From Bretschneidera sinensis (Eukaryota; Streptophyta; Magnoliopsida; Brassicales; Akaniaceae): DNA of 64,000 nt. Positions within the stretch are counted from its first letter, which is position 1; the number at the start of each line of letters is the position of its first letter. The position numbers and the translations under genes are program-made. Positions 1 to 11,992 of this stretch are shown here, piece by piece. Location: the NCBI GenBank assembly GCA_023935145.1, contig CM043700.1:40094620-40158619 (forward strand). Direction: 5' to 3'. The notes below the pieces were generated by a model. That model was not told the DNA's origin and did not search any database. It saw only the letters and a program-made list of their open reading frames with translations.

Positions 1-329
1 AATCATAAATGTTTACAAGGGTTGTATGATTCGTATCGGTGATAGAAAATCTGAAGCTGAATTATTATCTTTGAATATAATATAATTTTGAGAATGAATT
101 GGTTATCAACGTATTACGCTTAAGTTGATTGTTCCAGAAAGAAGGTAGCTTTCAAGATATGGACATAATAAGTTTAACTTTCAGGAACAACATAAAATAC
201 TCTCGAACTATCTTATTTTACTCTGACTACTAGTAGATGGTTGAAGAAAAGCATGTGAGGAGTATTTGGCGTACATAATGGATTATAGAAAAGAAAATAG
301 GAAATTAGAAGAAATCTTGGTAGTGAAAG

Positions 330-1140
330 ATTATTCTAATGTAATTCCTGATGAGTTGTCTAGGTTGCCTCCAAGTAGGGAGATTAAATTTGTCTATTGA
401 GGTGATATCAGATTCATCACATATATTTAATAGCACCCTATAGAGTGATGCCAGCTGAATTGAGAGAGTTGAACGTACCATTTTAAGAATTTTGTTGGAT
501 AAATAATTTATCGGACCTAATGTATTTGGGGAGCCCCAGTGTTACTCGTGAAGAAAGAAGATGGAATGATAAGAGTGTGTATAGACTATAGATAGTTGAA
601 TAATAATGAATATCTTTTTCCCATAATAAATAAATTTTTTGAGCAGTTGCAAGGAGTGAGAGTGTTTTCTAAGATAAACCTGAGATCAGATTATCACCAA
701 TTGAGGATAAAGAAGGGAGACGTGCCTAAGACTTCTTTTAGGACACGTTATGGTCATAAGTTTCTTGTGATGTCATTTGGATTGACTAATGTTCCAGAAA
801 CATTCATGAACTTGATGAATAAAATGTTTAACCTATTTCTTAATAATCTTGTAGTTGTGTTCAGTAATGACATCTTGGTGTATCCGAAGAAGGAAGAATA
901 ACATGTGAAACATTAGACAGTATGTTGGAGATTCTGAGGAGAGAGAAATTATATGCAAAGTTCTCTAGGAATGAGTGTTGGCTGAATGAAATAACTTTCT
1001 TGGAACATGTAATATCGAGAAATGACATAATAGTTGATCCACAAAAGGTAGAGATAATGTTAAGTTGGGAGAGATCAATTAATGTGACTGAGATTAGAAT
1101 CTTCTTGGAGTTTGCTGGTTATTATAGAAGATTCTTTTAG
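330..1140 (+). pseudogene. Gypsy reverse transcriptase, decayed
   Basis: Translations in two frames give the recognisable run from PDELSRLPPSREI (end of the protease linker) through GAPVLLVKKEDG and CIDYR to [21 protein letters not shown] and [15 protein letters not shown]. The catalytic motif reads FSNDILVY where the family has FIDDILVY, so the first of the two essential aspartates is Asn. Stops at about 588 and 899 split the domain. The segment 922-1140 holds the thumb and connection part, ending with AGYYRRF. No enzyme can come from this copy. Confidence 0.85.
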
Positions 1141-1219
1141 AAATTTTCTATTATTGTAATATTATTGAATAGATTGACCAGGAATGAGGTAAGAGTTGTA
1201 TGGTGAGGGAAGTGTGAGA

Positions 1220-1328
1220 AAAAAAAAATTCAATTAGTAAAGGAGAAATTAACTACAGCTCCAGTATTGGTGTTTCTTTCTGATGATGAAGGATTTGTGG
1301 TGTATAGTGATGCGTCACATCAATGATT

Positions 1329-1382
<54 letters not shown>

Positions 1383-1690
1383 AGAAAAGCTATGGCCCAT
1401 ACTTCTAAGCAATTAAAGATTCATGAGAGAAATTAACCTATTCATGACTTAGAGTTGGCTACTATAGTGTTTACTTTAAAGATTAGAGACATCATTTGTA
1501 TGGAGCCACTTATGAGATATTCATGGGTTATAAGAGTTTGACATACTTATCTACCCAGATAGAGTTAAATTTGAGGCAAATATGGTAGATGGAATTGATT
1601 AGTAACGATGATTGTACAATTCACTATCATATAGAAAATGAGAAGGTGATAGCTGATGCATTGAGTAGAAAGTCTACAAGAAGTTTAACT
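1220..1690 (+). pseudogene. Gypsy RNase H, interrupted by a TA microsatellite
   Basis: About 1235-1325 encodes a run like TTAPVLVFLSDDEGFVVYSDASH, the first catalytic strand of RNase H with its Asp. The reading is then broken by an expanded TA run. It resumes with the motif for SKQLKIHERN and HDLELAT (1405-1460) and ends with a KVIADALSRKS motif at about 1645-1680. Stop codons and the repeat abolish the frame. Confidence 0.75.
1332..1377. repeat. (TA)n microsatellite inside the RNase H region
   Basis: About 22 uninterrupted TA units. They sit where the family normally encodes the GxVLMQ segment of RNase H, so the run replaces coding sequence and must post-date loss of function. Confidence 0.95.
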
Positions 1691-1957
1691 GTTATTGGGA
1701 GTCCTGATGTGAAATTGATGATAAAGTTAAGAGAGATGAGAATGAAATTAAATATCAGTGATAGAGGATCATGATTAACAAATATGGTTGTACAGTCGTC
1801 CATAGTAAATGTTTTAGAGATGCAAGGTAGAGATAAAGATATAGAAAAGATTAAGCATTGAGTACTTACTAGGAAGCAATATGAGTTCAAAAATTTGAAA
1901 TGGGGGTATTTTAGGTATTGGAACATGGATTTGTGTTCCCAATAATGCGAAGTTAAG

Positions 1958-2561
1958 AAAGGAGATAATGAGAGAGGCCCATGATGATGTAGATTTGATG
2001 CAACCAAGTAACAATAAGATGTATAGAGGCTTGAGACAGAATTTCTGGTTATCAGGATTGAAGAAAGATGTAGCTGAAATTGTGAGGTTGTATGGAGCAC
2101 CATTAAGCATAGTGTCAAATAGAGATGCTAGATTTACATCTTGGTTTTGGAGAGGCTTTCAAAAATCCACAGGTACACAGTTGTAATTTAATATAATTTT
2201 TCATGCTCAGACAGAAAGGATTTTTAGAGAACTAGAAGATATGTTAAGGACATATATGATGAATTTCTCAGTAAATAGGGATGCTTAGATGCCATCGATT
2301 GAAATTGCTTATATTAATCAGTATCAAACTAGTATTGGGATGGTACTGATTGAGACATTATATGGTAGGAGGTGTAGAACTCCTATATGTTGGGAAGAAA
2401 TGGGAAAGAGAAATATATCTGGTCCACCAATTATTGAGTTAATAGCTGAGATGATTAAATTGGTTAGAGAGAACCGTAAAGCAGCACAGAGTAGACCGAA
2501 TAGCTATGCTAATAATAAAAAAAGACTTCTTGAGTTTCAAGTAGGTGATTGGGTGTATTGA
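1958..2561 (+). pseudogene. Gypsy integrase with an internal core deletion
   Basis: The N-terminal part reads MREAHDD...NKMYRGLRQNFWLSGLKKDVAEIV. It jumps directly to RLYGAPLSIVSNRDARFTSWFW, which in intact relatives lies about 60-70 residues later. The zinc-finger end and the strand carrying the first catalytic Asp are missing. The second catalytic Asp position reads SNRD instead of SDRD. After stops at about 2184 and 2286 comes the C-terminal part with YGRRCRTPICWEE and FQVGDWVY. Family lengths are recalled, not aligned. Confidence 0.8.
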
Positions 2562-2965
2562 AAAAATATCTCAATGAAAGGTGTATTGAGATTTAAACAG
2601 GAAATGAAAGCTGAATCCGAGGTATGTAGGACCCTACGAGGTTGTTGAGAAAGTTGAGTTAGTTGTAAGTAGCTTGGATTTACCTCCAGAATTAAAACAT
2701 TTATATAATGTATTTCATGTTTCACTTTTAAGAAAGTGTTTACATGATATTTCGAGCTAAACTATAGAAATTCAGAAAGATTGGGTGTACATAGAAGTAC
2801 CAGTAAGGATTTTAGACAAAAGAACAAATCTAGCATAATAAAATAATTGCATTAGTTCAAGTTTTGGGACGGAATAAGGATATTGAAGAGATTAAGTGAA
2901 AGCATGAGACAAGTATGAAGAAATATTATTCATATTTTGTTTCTGGAGTAAAGAAAGAAAATTTC
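2562..2965 (+). pseudogene. Gypsy pol C-terminus with chromodomain remnant
   Basis: Fragments in shifting frames match the end of chromovirus pol. A segment at 2700-2745 corresponds to the usual VFHVSLLRKC motif. About 2800-2960 resembles the chromodomain core (ILD-R, then a W-x-G-like strand) and the terminal R-x-NFGDEIF-type nucleotide motif typical of this lineage. It is heavily decayed. Confidence 0.55.
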
Positions 2966-2997
2966 GGGGACGAAATTTTTATAAGTTGGGTAGATTT

Positions 2998-5090
2998 GTA
3001 ATACCCATAATCATAAAGTAAGGGTAAATAAGTATTAATAAATATGACATGAAATTAAAATAATATATTTACGTAAATGATTTAGTATTGAATAAAGCGA
3101 TTCTAAAAAAAAATTGTGAACAGTATATAAGAAAAGGAAAAAAAAGTTTTCTAAAAAAAAAAAGTCAACAACCTGCTGCCAAATAAATTTGAGGCTGCCA
3201 AATTGATTTTTGAAGGCTGTATTCCACTTGGCCATAATGTGCAGAAATTTTGGGGGGGTTAAAATGCTGATGGGTTAAGCAATTGAGGCTACTGACAGTT
3301 TTAAGCAGCAAGCTTATATATATATATAGACACACACACACACACCTATGTGAAATTGTAAACAGATTTCACATAGTTTCTTTCAATTTCTTGGTTTTTT
3401 CTCTAAACACTTGGGGACTCAAAGAAAAGTTGAAAGAACAAAATTATAAAGGAGTTTACTGAGGAATTTCATAGAGAATCACGAGAAGCTATCAGAAAAA
3501 CAGAAGGTAATAGCGTAGTGTTTATTTTTAAATTTTTAGTATACATGAAATTTTTGGTAATTCAAAGTGAGAATTTTCAAAGGGTGTGGTTTATGAAGAA
3601 TTAAAGAAATAATTAGAAATTCAATACAAATACTATGTCAGGTGTTGACGATCAGCAACCATGGAAAATTTCTGAGAGGAACGGGAAAGGCAAGGACACG
3701 GGTATATTTAAGTGCTACGTGGTGAGTTTGATTTACTTTAAGTAGTCTAAATAAAAATCAAATATCTAGTGATAATATTAAATTTAATTATTAGCGTATA
3801 CTTTGGTGGTAGATAAATATTTGGCTGATAGGTATGGTATAAATATTGGACACGTAGAAAATTATTATGTGAAAATAAATATTATTAAAATAATGAGTTG
3901 ATTTAATAATGATGGTGATAAATAATTTCTTGACGAGTTTTGGTTGATGTTTTGATACAAATTATGAGGAGATGGAATTTAGTGAATCTTGACAAGCTAA
4001 GATGGACGATTTGATGTGATATATGAGGAGAAGAAAATTGTGAATTATCAAGCAGAAAGTTGAGGAAAAACAGGATACTTAATTTAAATATTTTGAATTC
4101 ATTTGGTTTTTATATTACTTTTTATATGCATATTTCATATCATTGCTCATATGCATATGCATTAAATAAAAGAAAAGAATCGGGAAGGCAGTTGGTCTAA
4201 TGAAAATGAAAGAACCGGGAAGGCAGAGTCTAATGAAAATGAAAAAACCGATAAGGCAGCGGATCTAATGAAAATGAAAGAACTAGAAAGGCAGTCGGTC
4301 TAATGAAAAAGAAAGAACCAGAAAGGCAGCCGGTCTAAGATAATAAAAACATGTCGACGTGTCGGAAGACGTTCCCATAATAATAATTCATGCATTGCAT
4401 CTGTTTTAATTATTGCTTGTATTATTGAAATGCTGATGTGTGGTGTGTTATTGTGAACTTATTTATAGATGGATGAGTTTCACAGAGAGACTTATATGGT
4501 GATAAGAACCATCTAAATGGTAGATTTTATGATGTGAACCTCATTACGAGGAAATTTTGAGATAATTAGTGGTTTTAAGGTAAACCAATAATTAAGAAGA
4601 AGAGATTGATAGAGAATAAATCTTTTGACATGTGTAGTGATAGTAGAATGCTAGTAGCAAGTTGTGAGAGATATAAATGATTAAATATTGAAAGACCATT
4701 TATACAACTGAATACTTTTAGTAAATTTAATTCACTGAGCTTGTGAAGCTCACCCCTCATTGTACAATGATTTCAGGTAGTAGATAAGACAAATAGTCTG
4801 GTGGGTTGAGAGTAAGATGAAATCTTTTTCTGTAAGCCACGTACGTGTCAACATCCTCAGACTAATTAGAAAAGAAAATAAAAATTTATTTCTAAATATT
4901 CATGCATTTTACGTTGTATATTATGTTAAGTTAATATCAGATTGATGTATCTCCCTTGTTGAGGGTTGAGGATTGATGTAAAAGAATTTTTGTTAGTGTT
5001 ATTTTACTGTTTCATATATGTGTAGTGCTGAGATTTTCAAAATATGATGACACCGTCTCGGGGGTGGCCAACCCGGGATGGGTCGTTACA
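2998..5090 (+). repeat. 3' LTR of the gypsy element (about 2.1 kb)
   Basis: It starts TGTAATACCC just after the conserved pol end and a purine-rich stretch, and ends GGTCGTTACA, giving TG...CA termini. The length suits Tekay/Del chromoviruses. There are no long ORFs. It carries a short TATA/CA microsatellite near 3318-3345 and a minisatellite at 4177-4338. The partner 5' LTR is outside the window, so insertion age cannot be judged. Confidence 0.75.
4177..4338. repeat. Five-unit minisatellite within the LTR
   Basis: Units start at 4177, 4212, 4245, 4280 and 4315 with periods of 35, 33, 35 and 35 bp. Each has a GAACCGGGAAGGCAG-like head, a GGTCTAATGAAAA middle and an A-rich tail. The last unit is truncated. 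Confidence 0.9.
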
Positions 5091-5091
5091 A

Positions 5092-5198
5092 CTGGTGCTG
5101 GTGCTGCACAGCCCCCGTTCAGGTGCTGGTGCAGCATCAGCCCCTGTTCAGGTGCTGGTACAGCACCAGCCCCCGTTCAGGTGCTGGTGCTGCACATT
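5092..5198. repeat. 29-bp GC-rich tandem repeat
   Basis: Units start at 5092, 5121, 5150 and 5179 (the last partial), each built on AGGTGCTGGTGCAGCA...CAGCCCCCGTTC. The array starts two bases after the gypsy LTR ends. A related single motif (GGTGCTACTGTGCAGCAGCC) lies at about 10591-10625, so the motif probably belongs to the CACTA element. Confidence 0.85.
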
Positions 5199-6704
5199 AC
5201 AGTAAAAATTACAAACAAATAATAACAAAAAGCATGTCCCCTCCATGAAATAAATGAAGTTGAAAATGGAACTGTGACAAACATTTATACAAGCTTCAGC
5301 CTTCAATGAACATGAGGGTAGATTTGATACAGAATCTCATATATCAGTTGGATCAGTAAACTGTGAAATGATCCCTGGTTGGTTTTCACTGGAGTTCTAC
5401 TAAACATGACCAAATGATATAAGAGCATCAAGCTATAACGAGTAATGCATAGAACACTTCGTCCATTGAGAAATAACAAAGACTAGGAAATTTGAGCAAA
5501 CTAAAAGTAATCTAAATTTTAAACTCAGATTTTAAACATTCTTCTTATAAACTAAACTATAAACTCTGCACTTCTCATTTGATTAATTACAAACATAACT
5601 AATATGCATAAGGTTATTAGCATCTAAAGTTCAGCCAAAAGATAATTAATCTTCTTCCTTGTCCAAGCAAATCAATTAATATTCATAAGAACAAGTTAAT
5701 TGTTCATAAGAACAAAATGAAACCAGCAAACCAACATCTAATCTAACATTACTTGGTAAACCACAGTTCTTATGATAAAAAAAAAATCACAAATCTTAAA
5801 CATTAAGCACCACAGAACTCAAATTTGGAAGGAACTGGTGAAGAGAAAAAAAAAGTATCAGTGCATCAAACCACAACAACCAGTTCATAGAGCTTTCTGT
5901 TCATGAAGAAATACCAAAGACTAGAAAATCTGAGCAAAATCAAATCAAATTTAAGTTCTAAACTCAGAAATAAAACCTTCTTATAAACTCAACTAAAAAT
6001 CTGCATCCTAATGTTTTATTATGAAACTACCAAGACCCTAAACATTTGATATATTGAAACAGCCACCAATTTACCAAACAATTTGGGTTCTAAGCTTCTT
6101 AAGCTAAGAAACTTTTTGATTTCAGGTCTCAAGTTAACAGTGTCTTTGAATTTGTGATTGTTTGATTCTAAAAAAAATGAACTTCTAATTTACATTATTT
6201 ATACCCTACCAAGCACAGCCAAAATCATAACCAATCACATATTATATGTAGTGCAATTGTTAAAAACCTCATATAAGTAGCAAAAACCATTAAAAGAAAT
6301 GATAAATCTAAATGAATTAAAGGTCCTAAAATATATAATTTTGACCTTATAACAACAGTGAACCTCATAAAATTCTAGACGGGTAAGTACACGTCCGGAA
6401 ATGCAATCACGATTTAGAATACAAACCTCAAGGACTGGCTGATGCAGGAAGTACTTCAGAGTAAGTTCTTTAAACAGGATTTAAAGAACAAGAAATAAAC
6501 AATCATAAAACTAAAATAGAAATTCATGACATTCTGTAGTAACATTCCACAAATTGTAGTAAAAAGAATTCACGACTCTAGAACTGTGTGATACAAAACA
6601 ACAGTGATCTGAAAGAATACAATAAAACATTACAAATCTCCTTGACACACATGTGCATCACATAAATACACATCCAAATATAAGTACATGAAAATGCACA
6701 TATA
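5199..6704. other. CACTA-B internal sequence downstream of TNP2, no gene seen
   Basis: AT-rich, no open frame of note. A diverged direct repeat pairs about 5441-5575 with about 5880-6010 (shared words such as CAAAGACTAG and ACTCAGA). About 6480-6704, read on the minus strand, matches the 3' flank of TNP2 in CACTA-A (36376-36620). The second CACTA gene found in CACTA-A is not recognisable here. Confidence 0.6.
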
Positions 6705-6705
6705 A

Positions 6706-9700
6706 CTAATTGGTATCTTCATCAATGTCTATCCTAGCCCAAGTTGAGATATAATCTAATTGATCGTCTACCACTACATTAGAAGGCGTGCACTTATTGT
6801 AAGTGTCATCATCCTCTTCCTGTATTTTTTCCCCCATTTCATATAGGTCCCTTGGCTTTGTGATCACAGCATGATACCATTCCTTTCTTGTTGGGTTTTG
6901 CACATAAAACACCTGTTTCACTTGAGATGAAATAATGACGGTCGTCCTTCAATAACTGACCAGTGTGTATGAACCTAGACAAGTTCACGAGAATGCACCC
7001 ACCTGCATCTTTCGTTAAACCCCTAGGTGAATTAATATCCACCCAATCACAACGGAACAACACAATCTTAAGCGCCCTATAGTAATCCAACTCGATGATA
7101 TCTTTGAGCACACCATAATACATTTGGTCATCTGTTCAACTATAACTTTCGAATTTTGAGATCGTCTAAACTTCTCACGTTCCTTTATGTGGAATTTAAA
7201 GCCCTTGATGTTGAATCCATTAAATTTCCTAACAATATTATTCGAACCTTTAGCAAAGGCAATTATTTCATCTGAATAATTGTTATCCACCATCCATGGC
7301 ACCTAAACATTTTCCAACAATTAATATGAGACAACATCAGTCAATGTTTTATTGAACACACTTAACATTCAAAGACAATTTATATTATGCCTAACTTGTC
7401 TCATAAGCCATGAGGGAAATTTCTTAACCAAGCACTTCTGTTCGAGACTTTGTATTGGTCGATTGGAACGGCTGGTTAGTCTTTGAGCAGTCAAAATTCG
7501 CTGCAATGATTGATGTTTTCATCAAATTGTTAGCCCTCACAGAGATAACAAAACATAATAATTACTCAATTTAAACAGATGACTAAGTTCTTTTATTGAT
7601 ACTAACCTACGAATGTGAGAAAGTTTATCATCATGGAGCAACACATAACGATGTGCTTGAGCCAATGATATGTCATCGAGCTTAACACTTACAATCTTTC
7701 TCATAATCTGTCCACCCGAAGAAAACATGTATCCATCTGGATAATTTACAGTATCATTGTTCCTTTGGGGGCAGTTGAATTTTGTCTCAACACCTTTGAA
7801 GTATTGTGAGCAATATGTGAGACACTCTTTCCTATTGTAGCCTTCAGCAATTGACCCCTCGGGTCGACTTCTATTACGTACGTAAGATTTCAAACGTACT
7901 AAATAGAAGTATTCACAAATGAAATTTGAACATCTAACCTCTCAATAGGATGCATCCACCTGTAGTGTACGAGACCACCAAGTCTAGCCTCGAAGGCTAA
8001 GTGAATGATAAGATGAACCATAATGGAAAAGAAACCAGGGGAAATATTTTCTCCAAATGGCAAAGTGTCAAAGCAACACACGACTCCAATATATCAAGCT
8101 CCTAGGGATCAAGGGCTTTAGAGCATAAAGCTTTGACAAATGATGATAACTCAGACACAACATATCTGGGCAAAGATGCTCTTAACGCAATAGGAAGGAT
8201 TTTTTGCATCAATATGTGACCATCATGACTCTTTAAGTTTGATAGCTTACAATCCTTTAGGTTGACACATCTTGAGATGTTTGATGCATACCCATCAGGA
8301 ACTTTAAGATTTGCCAAAACTGTCAAGGAATTGTACTTTTCCTTCGTAGACATAGTGTAGCATGCTGGAGACGAGTAATCTTTTCCATTAGGAAGAACAA
8401 CTAAATGGAGGTCTTTTCTAATACTAATTTCCTCAAGATCATGGCGTGCCTTTTTATTATCTTTAGTCTTGCCATCTATATTCAATATTGTTCCAATCAA
8501 ATTATTACATACATTCTTCTCTATATGCATCACATTTAGATTATGACGCAAGAGATTGTCTTTCCAATAAGGTAACTAAAAAAAATGCTTACTTTTTTCC
8601 ACAAATTATTTACAACTCCCTCATCCATGGGAAGATCCTCCTTATCTTCCAATAAGGTAACTAAAAAAAAAATGCTTACTGTTTTCCACAAATTATTTAC
8701 AACTCCCTTATCCATAGGAAGATCCTCCTTATCAACATTTTCTAGGAAATCGTCAACACCCTCAAAAAGGTTATCAACTTCATCCACTAGTACTTGCCCC
8801 GTAGAGGTACCAACATCTTCTCTTGCCCTCTTCTTAGAAGGCTTCGAGGATTTACCATAGATGTAGTTTCCACCCTCTAGTTGTCTTAAAACATCGTGTC
8901 CAGACGGTGGAACAAGAGTAGATCCCAACTCTATGATTCCATCAAACTGATCCTTTTGAAAACAAAACTCATGGTTTTCTTCTAACCATCGACGATAACC
9001 CATATAGCAAAACTTTCCCCCGTGCTTTAACCATATAGAATGTGTAGAGTCCTCACAACATGGACATGCAACATGCTCCTTGGTGCTCCAATCATATAAG
9101 TTTGCATATGCTGGAAAATCATTAATGGTCCAAAGAAGAGAAGCGCGCAACTTAAAGCTTTGATTGGTGGACGCATCAAACGCATCAACACCATCCCATA
9201 ATTGTTTCAACTCTTCCATTAGAGGCTGCAAAAAGATATCAATATCATTACCGGGGCTTTTCTCACCAGGAATCACCATTGAAATGATGAACGATGTTTG
9301 TTTCTTGCAAAGCCACAATGGCAAGTTATATGGGACCAAAAGAACAAGCCATGTACTATAAGTAGAACTCATTGTTTGAGAGGGATTGAACCCGTCACTA
9401 GCTAGGCTAAGCCTAACACTACGAGAATCAGCTGCAAAATCGGGATACAAAGTATCAAATTCATTCCAAGCTAATCCATCCGTCGGGTGTCTTAAAATCT
9501 CATCCTTTATCTGATCTTTATCATGCCATCTCATCAACGAAGCCGTTTTAGATGATATATATCCTCTTCAATCTCGGTATTAGAGGAAAATAATACAATA
9601 CTTTAGTTGGCTTCTTCTTTTTAGATTGAGCATCCCTCTCATTCAATTGATCCTCATCATCAGCATTAATTTTAACCCACCGTGGCACACCACACGCATG

Positions 9701-10490
9701 ACAAAATTCATTATTCACATGCTCACCCCAATACAATGTGCAGTCATTAGGACAAACATGAATCTTTTCATAACCAAGACCCAATCATTTGATAATCTTC
9801 ATGGCTTCATAATAATTTGATGGAATTGGAGCACACATCGGAAATGACGTGTTGATAAACTCAAGCAACATAGTAAGAGATTTACCAGACCACCCATTCA
9901 AACATTTAATGTGTATTAGGTATAACATAAAAGTTAACTTTATGAAATTCTAACAACCCGGATAAAGTTCATTATCATAATCTTTCATCAAATTGCGATA
10001 CTGAGTCGTCTCATCAATAGCAGAACGAACTGGATGTTCGACGTGTAAAGGCTTACCACAATTATTGAACTCAAACACACCATGAACCTGTTGCTCTTCA
10101 CCATGCTCATTTGAAGATCCTACTTCGATTCCTACACTTAATAGTTCATTGTTTTGGTTTTCACAAGTAACCTTGAAGGCACCTCGTAGCAAACCCAACA
10201 CGTCATCTCGTCCCATGAAGCCAACTAGAACACTAATGGGTTCTAAACTAATGTGAGTGTGGTCTATACGAGAGACTTTTTCCCTATGAAAAACCCACTC
10301 AATGTAACCCATTATACAATAGATGCTCTTGAACAACTTCTGGTTCGAATGAAAAACAATTACCACATCTCCTATATGGACAAACAATACTATCACAACC
10401 ACAAGCTTTCTGACACGCAAATATAATGAAGTATGCAACACCATCCATATAATGGCGCCAATAGACTTTCTTAAAACAATATTAAGAAAG
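6706..10490 (-). pseudogene. TNP2-type CACTA transposase (CACTA-B copy), broken
   Basis: From 10444 leftwards come the N-terminal Transpos_assoc-like zinc region (cysteine-rich, about 10300-10440), a linker, then the TNP2 core (about 9784-8800). The core has MRWHDKDQIKDEILRHP, SDGFNPSQTMS, YNLPLWLCKKQTSF, PGNDIDIFLQPLMEELKQLWD and LLWTINDFPAYANL. Next comes a DUF4218-like segment (8551-7899) with MHIEKNVCNNLIGTILN and a C-terminal DUF4216-like segment (7302-6706) with MPWMVDNNYSDE and VLFRCDWVD, ending at TAG 6706-6708. Frame breaks occur near 9545, 8580, 8100 and 6920. Compared with CACTA-A, about 40 bp around the presumed start codon are missing. The family excises and integrates CACTA elements in the nucleus; this copy cannot. 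Confidence 0.85.
8571..8740. repeat. 85-bp tandem duplication inside TNP2 of CACTA-B
   Basis: Two copies start at about 8571 and 8656, sharing GGTAACTAAAAAAAATGCTT and GGAAGATCCTCCTTATC. CACTA-A has only one copy at the matching place (about 34340-34440), so the duplication arose in this copy. Confidence 0.85.
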
Positions 10491-11900
10491 TCAGAATTGA
10501 ACTATTTTAGGCAAAGAAAGACATAATCACAAGCTTAGATTTGATTGTTAAGTGGATGAACTGAAATTGATAACAGTAAATTGATAATCATAGGTGCTAC
10601 TGTGCAGCAGCCCCCTCACAGGTGCCAAAGAACAGTTACTTGGATGTTTTGGGTGGACTTTGATTATTGGGTAATATAAGGCTAGCTTGGGCTTCAAAAA
10701 GGGTTTTCTGGGGTTCTAAAAGAAAAAAAAATCAAGTACTGGTGATTAAAGAATTGTAAAAATAAGAAGAGAAGGAGATGACCTAGTGATGTAAGAAATA
10801 AGAGCTCAGCTGTATAAAGCAGGGCATCTCCAGCATTACGTCAACTATATGGAAATTCACTTAATATAATCAACTAGTAGGATATAAGAGCTAACAAACT
10901 TTTGATATTTACTCTCTAACCACCAAGCAATATTTTTATAAACACAAGTTAGCCAAAATGATAGAAATAAAGTTCATGGTCAAAGAAAGAGTGCATTAAC
11001 ATCATGCAATAAGCTTGAACAAGCTAAGCATATACGACTTGAAATAAGAAGACAACTTGAACTAAGGCGGTAATAAAATATTCTTTAATTTGCTTAAATA
11101 AATGACAGGAAGGAATTCACTTGTTCGAATAAGAAGACATGAAATTGAAATCTTGACTGAAGGGAAGATAGAGTTTAATGAATTAGGTGGGTAGTTATAA
11201 AATCATAAAACCATTTTTTTGTATAGATTGTCAACAGCATGTCTATAAATAAAACCTAGATAGTAAAAGGAATGAAAAAAAACTTAATCAACAGTGAGTG
11301 GGTCAGAGGAAGCACACCACCAAACCCATACCTTCTTGAACACACTTCCAATCCTTATTCAATAAATAAATAAAACCTAGGCTTGATGCTAGCTTTTCCT
11401 CTTCTAATAATTTTCAACAAACATATGAGGTTGAAAGGAAGATAAAGAATAATAGAAACACAGAAAAGAAGATTTAACTTAAGATATCCATCAGTAATTC
11501 ACTTTTTACTACTCATAGAAAATTAAAAGATCATTCACCAGTAAAGCAAACTGTAGCAAGAACAAAAAGAAGACTTAACTGAAGACATCCATCAGTAAGC
11601 ATAAGCCTTCTACCTTAAACAAAATATTCTCCTAAGGTCAATCAGCTGTTAAACTTTATCAAATAGAAATTACAAACCACAGTTGTCCCTAAAAAGAAGC
11701 TGACATCTTTGTCCAACTAGAAGAATCATGTTAGACATTGGTAAATCGAATAGAAAACCTTTGACTAGGCCAGAAACAATCATTTTAAGAAGAAAAATGA
11801 AGTATACAATTTTTGGTTCACAAGGTCAGGGCAGTTCAATGTACTTTTGAAGGTATGGTATCATATCTTAACATTTTTCTCTTAGAACAGGCTAAGTTAT

Positions 11901-11992
11901 TGAATTCAGCATCATTACTGACTTGGTGCACTTAGGCCTTTTGTTATGTTATGATGGCCAGAATGCACCAAGTCAGTAATGATGTTGAATTA
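11901..11992. other. Long near-perfect hairpin, miRNA-precursor-like
   Basis: Arms 11901-11930 and 11964-11992 pair over 29 bp. One wobble pair and one end mismatch are all I see, and there is an uninterrupted 21-bp duplex next to a 33-nt loop. Weaker pairing continues outside (CTCTTAG-type words at about 11879 against CTAAGAAATGAGAG at about 11999). The geometry suits a young plant MIRNA or a small foldback element. I do not recognise the arm as a known miRNA. Nothing in the sequence proves transcription. Confidence 0.6.

Larger units (their letters stand above)
1..5090 (+). mobile_element. Ty3/gypsy chromovirus (Tekay/Del-like), 5'-truncated by the window edge
   Basis: The order protease tail, reverse transcriptase, RNase H, integrase, chromodomain-like tail, then an LTR starting TGTAATACCC and ending GTCGTTACA is that of plant chromoviruses. 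The protein is broken by many stops and frameshifts, so this copy is dead. The 5' LTR, gag and most of the protease lie left of the window. The sequence right after the LTR (from 5091) belongs to a CACTA element, so the gypsy copy appears to have landed inside it. ACTGG at 5091-5095 would be the target duplication if a match exists beyond the left edge. The lineage is inferred from chromodomain remnants, LTR length and LTR termini. Confidence 0.85.

Noticed and set aside
8585..8860. Plus-strand 91-codon ORF
   Set aside because: It lies opposite the TNP2 relic and its repetition simply reflects the 85-bp duplication.
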